Shown in pieces: positions 53,459 to 55,921 of a stretch of 55,921 nucleotides of DNA (positions are counted from its first letter, which is position 1; each line of letters opens with the position of its first letter). Under the pieces are notes generated by a model, which saw only the letters and a list, made by a program, of their open reading frames with translations, made no database searches and was not told the DNA's origin. The stretch spans positions 1 to 55,921 of the IMG/VR virus record IMGVR_UViG_3300050821_011106; one strand, 5' to 3'. This DNA comes from a virus. The position numbers and the translations under genes are program-made.

Positions 53459-53480
53459 TGGCTCGCCCCCGCCCCCGGGC

Positions 53481-53648
53481 CTACCGAATAACCGGCCCGA
53501 AGACCTGCCAGCCCAGCAGCCCAATCAGCACAAAGAACACCAGGAAGCCCCAGCGATCCCAATACGGCCGGCCCTGGGGCACAGCCCCAAAGCCCCCAAA
53601 TATAATACACACCACGAAGACCACCCAGAACAACAATCCCTTATCCAT
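53481..53648 (-). CDS. 55-residue two-helix membrane protein
   Basis: MDKGLLFWVVFVVCIIFGGF, then GAVPQGRPYWDRWG and FLVFFVLIGLLGWQVFG. It starts at ATG 53648 with AAGGAGG 8 bases upstream, a strong signal. Two transmembrane helices separated by a polar loop with PxxRPYWDR. This pattern is seen in small phage/bacterial membrane proteins of unknown role (lysis region). Confidence 0.7.
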   Translation of the reverse strand: MDKGLLFWVVFVVCIIFGGFGAVPQGRPYWDRWGFLVFFVLIGLLGWQVFGPVIR

Positions 53649-53661
53649 GGCTTTCGCCTCC

Positions 53662-53955
53662 TTACCCAGAATGGCTTTTTAACACCAACTCGATTGCAAA
53701 CCCCACCACAGCCCCCAGGCACACCACCAGCAATCCCACCACTTTCCAGCCGACCTTGCGGATTTCATTCCGGAGCTCATGCCACCGGGCCGAGCATTCC
53801 ACCAGATGCTCATTCAACCGGGTGTCCGCGCCCTGCTGGTGTTCTTTGGCCACTGCCTGGTTGGTGGTTGTGGTCTCAACCTGGCGAGACAGGCGCTCGA
53901 TGGACTGGGTGAGGGGGGCCAGGGCGGCGTTCAGCGTAACCGAACGGAGGATCAT
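53662..53955 (-). CDS. holin-like protein with C-terminal membrane helix
   Basis: A 97-residue protein in an ATGA overlap with the endolysin gene. Residues 1-65 are helical and polar (TQSIERLSRQVETTTTNQAV; HLVECSARWHELRNEIRK). Residues 68-90 form a transmembrane helix (VVGLLVVCLGAVVGFAIELV) followed by LKSHSG. This is the topology of XhlA/DUF1515-type holin-associated proteins. The next gene is the endolysin upstream, so lysis is the likely context. Confidence 0.6.
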   Translation of the reverse strand: MILRSVTLNAALAPLTQSIERLSRQVETTTTNQAVAKEHQQGADTRLNEHLVECSARWHELRNEIRKVGWKVVGLLVVCLGAVVGFAIELVLKSHSG

Positions 53956-54596
53956 CCGGATTGTGCCGGGTCGTTGGGCGGCAGGCTAGCCTGGGAGTCC
54001 AGCCCGGGCATGGTGACCGCCGGCTTCGCCGGAACCGGAGGTGGGGCTGGCAACACCCCAGCTACCCGTTGGGCCAACTGGCGACATTCCAAGGCCCTGC
54101 GGTATAGCCCCGGCCATTGCTGGCGAAACCCGCAGTCATCATAATAATCCACCCGCCATTGGTAGCACTGGGGGATAAACGCCGTGGCCATGGCGGAGAT
54201 TTTCCCCACCGTCGCCGGCCCCATCAGGCCATCCACGCTGTTCCCAGTGAATCCCAGCCGCCGCTGGATTTCCCGTACCGCCCCGCCGGAGCCAAAAATC
54301 CAGTCAATGGCCTGGATATCCACCCCCGGCGCAAGGGCTTCGCCCCACTGGCGTTTCCAGAAGAATGATTCCGCCAAAACCATAGCCTGGGGTTGCGACA
54401 TGGCCCGAAAGGTCTGGAACGCCAGGTCGCTATACCCGGCAAATCTCCGGGCCAGCCGCCAGGTCGGGTAGATGAACCCCCAGATGGTGGTCCCGGCCCC
54501 GTCGCCCTGGCCATTGGCCGCCACCGCGTCATCGTGGGCGCTGCCGTCGAACTGCTGGCAGAAGTCCCACCAGGTTGGGAAGTTGGCCGTGGTCAT
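53952..54596 (-). CDS. GH108-type endolysin
   Basis: A 214-residue protein started at ATG 54596 (ATGA overlap). Residues 5-90 match the GH108 lysozyme fold (FPTWWDFCQQFDGSAHDD; GTTIWGFIYPTWRLARRF). Residues 95-150 match the PG-binding_3 part (IDWIFGSGGAVREIQRRLGF, DGLMGPATVGKI). In typical members the catalytic acid is Glu in H/x-E-GG; here the equivalent is Asp in FDGS. No signal peptide. It would cut the glycan strands at lysis after holin action. The tail after 190 is Pro/Ala-rich. Confidence 0.75.
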   Translation of the reverse strand: MTTANFPTWWDFCQQFDGSAHDDAVAANGQGDGAGTTIWGFIYPTWRLARRFAGYSDLAFQTFRAMSQPQAMVLAESFFWKRQWGEALAPGVDIQAIDWIFGSGGAVREIQRRLGFTGNSVDGLMGPATVGKISAMATAFIPQCYQWRVDYYDDCGFRQQWPGLYRRALECRQLAQRVAGVLPAPPPVPAKPAVTMPGLDSQASLPPNDPAQSG

Positions 54597-55114
54597 GTGC
54601 GGCACCTTACATCGAAACGGCCCATTATGCAGTCTGTCCCGATCCAATAACCTTTGACAGCTCTAAGCCCGACCCCACCTCGTTCGATTACCGCACAATC
54701 GTATCCAGGTTGTGTGGACCCTCGCATCTCCGCCGCATTGGCAATCATCTGGGCTCCAGAAGGAATTGTTTCTGCTAGAGCTTTCATTGCTGGACGCAGC
54801 ACTCGCATACTGAACTGCTGTATTGCACAGTGCAAATCAACTGGATTGATCTGAAAAACCACGTTGTAGCCTAGAGATTGTTTCTTTGAAATCCAACCAT
54901 GATCCTGCCCCCAGCCAATAACATCATCTCGGGCCAAAAGCGCCAGACGAAGCTGCCGCGCGGCCTCGGTGGTGATCTGGTCCCAGGTCAACACTCCGCT
55001 GGCGTTAAATGTGGCCTGGGGGCTGCTCGGCATGAGGGACTGGATACGAACCAGGGCCGGAAGGGCGAGCAACGCGCCGGCGGCCTGGAACAGGGAACGG
55101 CGGGAGGTGGTCAT
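54593..55114 (-). CDS. twin-Arg leader protein, family with LMP motif
   Basis: A 173-residue protein in the ATGA chain. Leader: TTSRRSLFQAAGALLALPAL followed by VRIQSLMP, an S-R-R-S-L-F Tat-type motif. The mature part has TWDQITTEAARQLRLALL and QQFSMRVLRPAMKALAETIP, and ends with VKGYWIGTDCIMGRFDVRCR. The ending is characteristic of a set of phage proteins of unknown role. Related in leader to 41541 and 14561. Confidence 0.7.
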   Translation of the reverse strand: MTTSRRSLFQAAGALLALPALVRIQSLMPSSPQATFNASGVLTWDQITTEAARQLRLALLARDDVIGWGQDHGWISKKQSLGYNVVFQINPVDLHCAIQQFSMRVLRPAMKALAETIPSGAQMIANAAEMRGSTQPGYDCAVIERGGVGLRAVKGYWIGTDCIMGRFDVRCRT

Positions 55115-55446
55115 TGGGCGTCTCCAATGGGCATATCCCGAGCCGCGGCCAACGTCACTCCGAAATCAATGTTTGCCTGCCGAGTCAGGAAAATCTTGTG
55201 CCCGGCAATTTGCCGTTCCACCCAGGCCCGCATCTGGTCATGCAACTCCTCGGCGGAATTGCAAACCCAGGTTTTGAGTTCATCTACTGTGATGTCATAT
55301 TCCTCCAGGGTGTATTTGCTCTCCTCCGCTTTGGTGACGGAAAATCCGAGCTGGAATTTCCGAACCCGGGTGGGGGAGGCTTCTGCTGGAGGTAGTTTGT
55401 CCCGAGCGCGTTGTGGGAGCTCGGGGAACGGGGGGTTGGTGATCAT
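55111..55446 (-). CDS. hypothetical protein
   Basis: A 111-residue protein in an ATGA overlap with its upstream neighbour. It has KFQLGFSVTKAEESKYTLEE, then VDELKTWVCNSAEELHDQM and ends in AAARDMPIGDAQ. It is helical and may be a structural or regulatory protein of the late block. Not recognised as a known family. Confidence 0.65.
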   Translation of the reverse strand: MITNPPFPELPQRARDKLPPAEASPTRVRKFQLGFSVTKAEESKYTLEEYDITVDELKTWVCNSAEELHDQMRAWVERQIAGHKIFLTRQANIDFGVTLAAARDMPIGDAQ

Positions 55447-55715
55447 GTGGCGTCCCCGCCAATCCGGGTGTAGCCGTTCTCGAAGGCCGCGGCCGGGGAC
55501 CAGGATTCGTAACCATCGTCGTAGAGCAGGTAGTAGCCTCCGATTACTGGCGCTCCGTTGGTCTCCAGCTGGCGCTTCGGCCGGACGATGACCCCGCAGG
55601 CCAGCCGCAGCACTACATCATAGGTCCCGACATCGTAATCAGCCAGGACGATTCGATCCGCCGTCACGCATTTGTGGGATTGCCAGCGGGGAATGGTGGT
55701 GGGGTCTGTGCTCAT
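55443..55715 (-). CDS. hypothetical protein, first late gene
   Basis: A 90-residue protein from ATG 55715 (AGGAG 8 bases upstream; an in-frame ATG at 55745 is less likely). Its beta-like sequence has CVTADRIVLADYDVGTYDVV and GGYYLLYDDGYESWSP. It is the most promoter-proximal gene of the - strand block. The fold resembles a small SH3-like or Gp-type hypothetical. The function is unknown. Confidence 0.65.
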   Translation of the reverse strand: MSTDPTTIPRWQSHKCVTADRIVLADYDVGTYDVVLRLACGVIVRPKRQLETNGAPVIGGYYLLYDDGYESWSPAAAFENGYTRIGGDAT

Positions 55716-55921
55716 GGGGCCTGCTCCTGCCGATTGGAGCGACATTGCACGGTGGCCCGGGCCGGTGGGGTAGAATGCGGAACGCGGGCACGCGCGGGGG
55801 AAAGGATGGGGCGAGCGGGGGCCTTCGGCCCTCCGGGCGAAACATGGCCGCGGTGTTTTCTCGAAAATTATCTTGGGGAGTGGGGGGGGGGGGGGGAAAT
55901 GGAAATGGGGGGGGGGGTTTT
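55716..55921. other. right-end leader and G-rich terminal runs
   Basis: About 200 bases without a gene. It holds one GGCC-TTCG-GCC copy near 55828-55838, no clear sigma70 promoter, and, from about 55875 to 55917, long G runs broken by AAATGG. It is where the late promoter for the - block should lie if the ends are genuine. The G runs mirror the poly-C start and look artefactual. Confidence 0.5.

Noticed and set aside
1-55921. CRISPR array
   Set aside because: No set of regularly spaced 24-47 bp repeats with unique spacers was found; the Cas4-like nuclease is explained by phage recombination.

Overview
The window looks like the (near-)complete genome, about 56 kb, of a tailed double-stranded DNA phage with a P22-like virion (short-tailed, podovirus type). 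Evidence: a P22-type portal (43217-45505), a P22-type coat protein (38995-40218), and relatives of the two P22 DNA-stabilisation tail-neck proteins gp4 (35417-36235) and gp10 (33083-34588), all beside a PBSX/Terminase_3-type large terminase (45510-46895). The DNA is GC-rich. A lipoprotein with a lipobox, a GH108-type endolysin and a two-tRNA cluster point to a Gram-negative, GC-rich proteobacterial host; the exact host cannot be read from the sequence. I saw no integrase, excisionase or CI-like lysis/lysogeny module and no phage RNA polymerase, so a lytic life using host RNA polymerase is the simplest reading (inference).

Layout: two convergent blocks. The left block (about 0.39-25.66 kb, + strand) is a tightly coupled early/replication operon with many ATGA, TGATG and TAATG overlaps. 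It starts with many small unknown proteins, including a HiPIP-like Cys protein, a HIRAN protein and a candidate structured RNA ending in a terminator. Next come a UvrD-like helicase, a GHKL-like ATPase with a metal motif, and two tRNAs. Then come a Cas4/RecB-like iron-sulphur nuclease, a RecA-fold ATPase (Sak4/AAA_24 type) with a possible ssDNA-binding partner, and a ParB-methyltransferase fusion. The rest is a uracil-DNA-glycosylase/exonuclease fusion, a family A DNA polymerase, a DUF3310 protein, a MazG-like pyrophosphatase, a DUF3987-like helicase/primase ATPase and an HslV-like Ntn hydrolase.

The right block (about 55.7-25.65 kb, - strand) is read right to left. It holds a lysis group (endolysin, several small membrane proteins, a lipoprotein), a HTH regulator, a TerS-like candidate and a PD-(D/E)XK-like nuclease. 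Secreted proteins and an S74-chaperone fibre follow, ending in a clear intrinsic terminator at 47.05 kb. Beyond it come terminase, portal, a transglycosylase, scaffold and coat, then neck and tail fibre genes, a sulfotransferase-GNAT fusion, and four long ejection (internal virion) proteins. The blocks meet at 25.43-25.66 kb, where two hairpins sit beside the overlapping ends of the last + gene and the last - gene.

The most notable observations are these. The 3'-5' exonuclease of the DNA polymerase is split over two genes with two other genes between them. A multi-hairpin candidate RNA lies at 4.58-4.79 kb. A dispersed TTTGA-N3-TCAAA element has conserved flanks. The palindrome GGCCTTCGGCC recurs often. 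The GHKL-like ATPase has its motifs in unusual order. A membrane microprotein is built on an exact 24-bp duplication. Tat-like leaders and Sec-like signal peptides are unusually common among the virion-block proteins. The contig ends in poly-C and G-rich runs that may be assembly artefacts.
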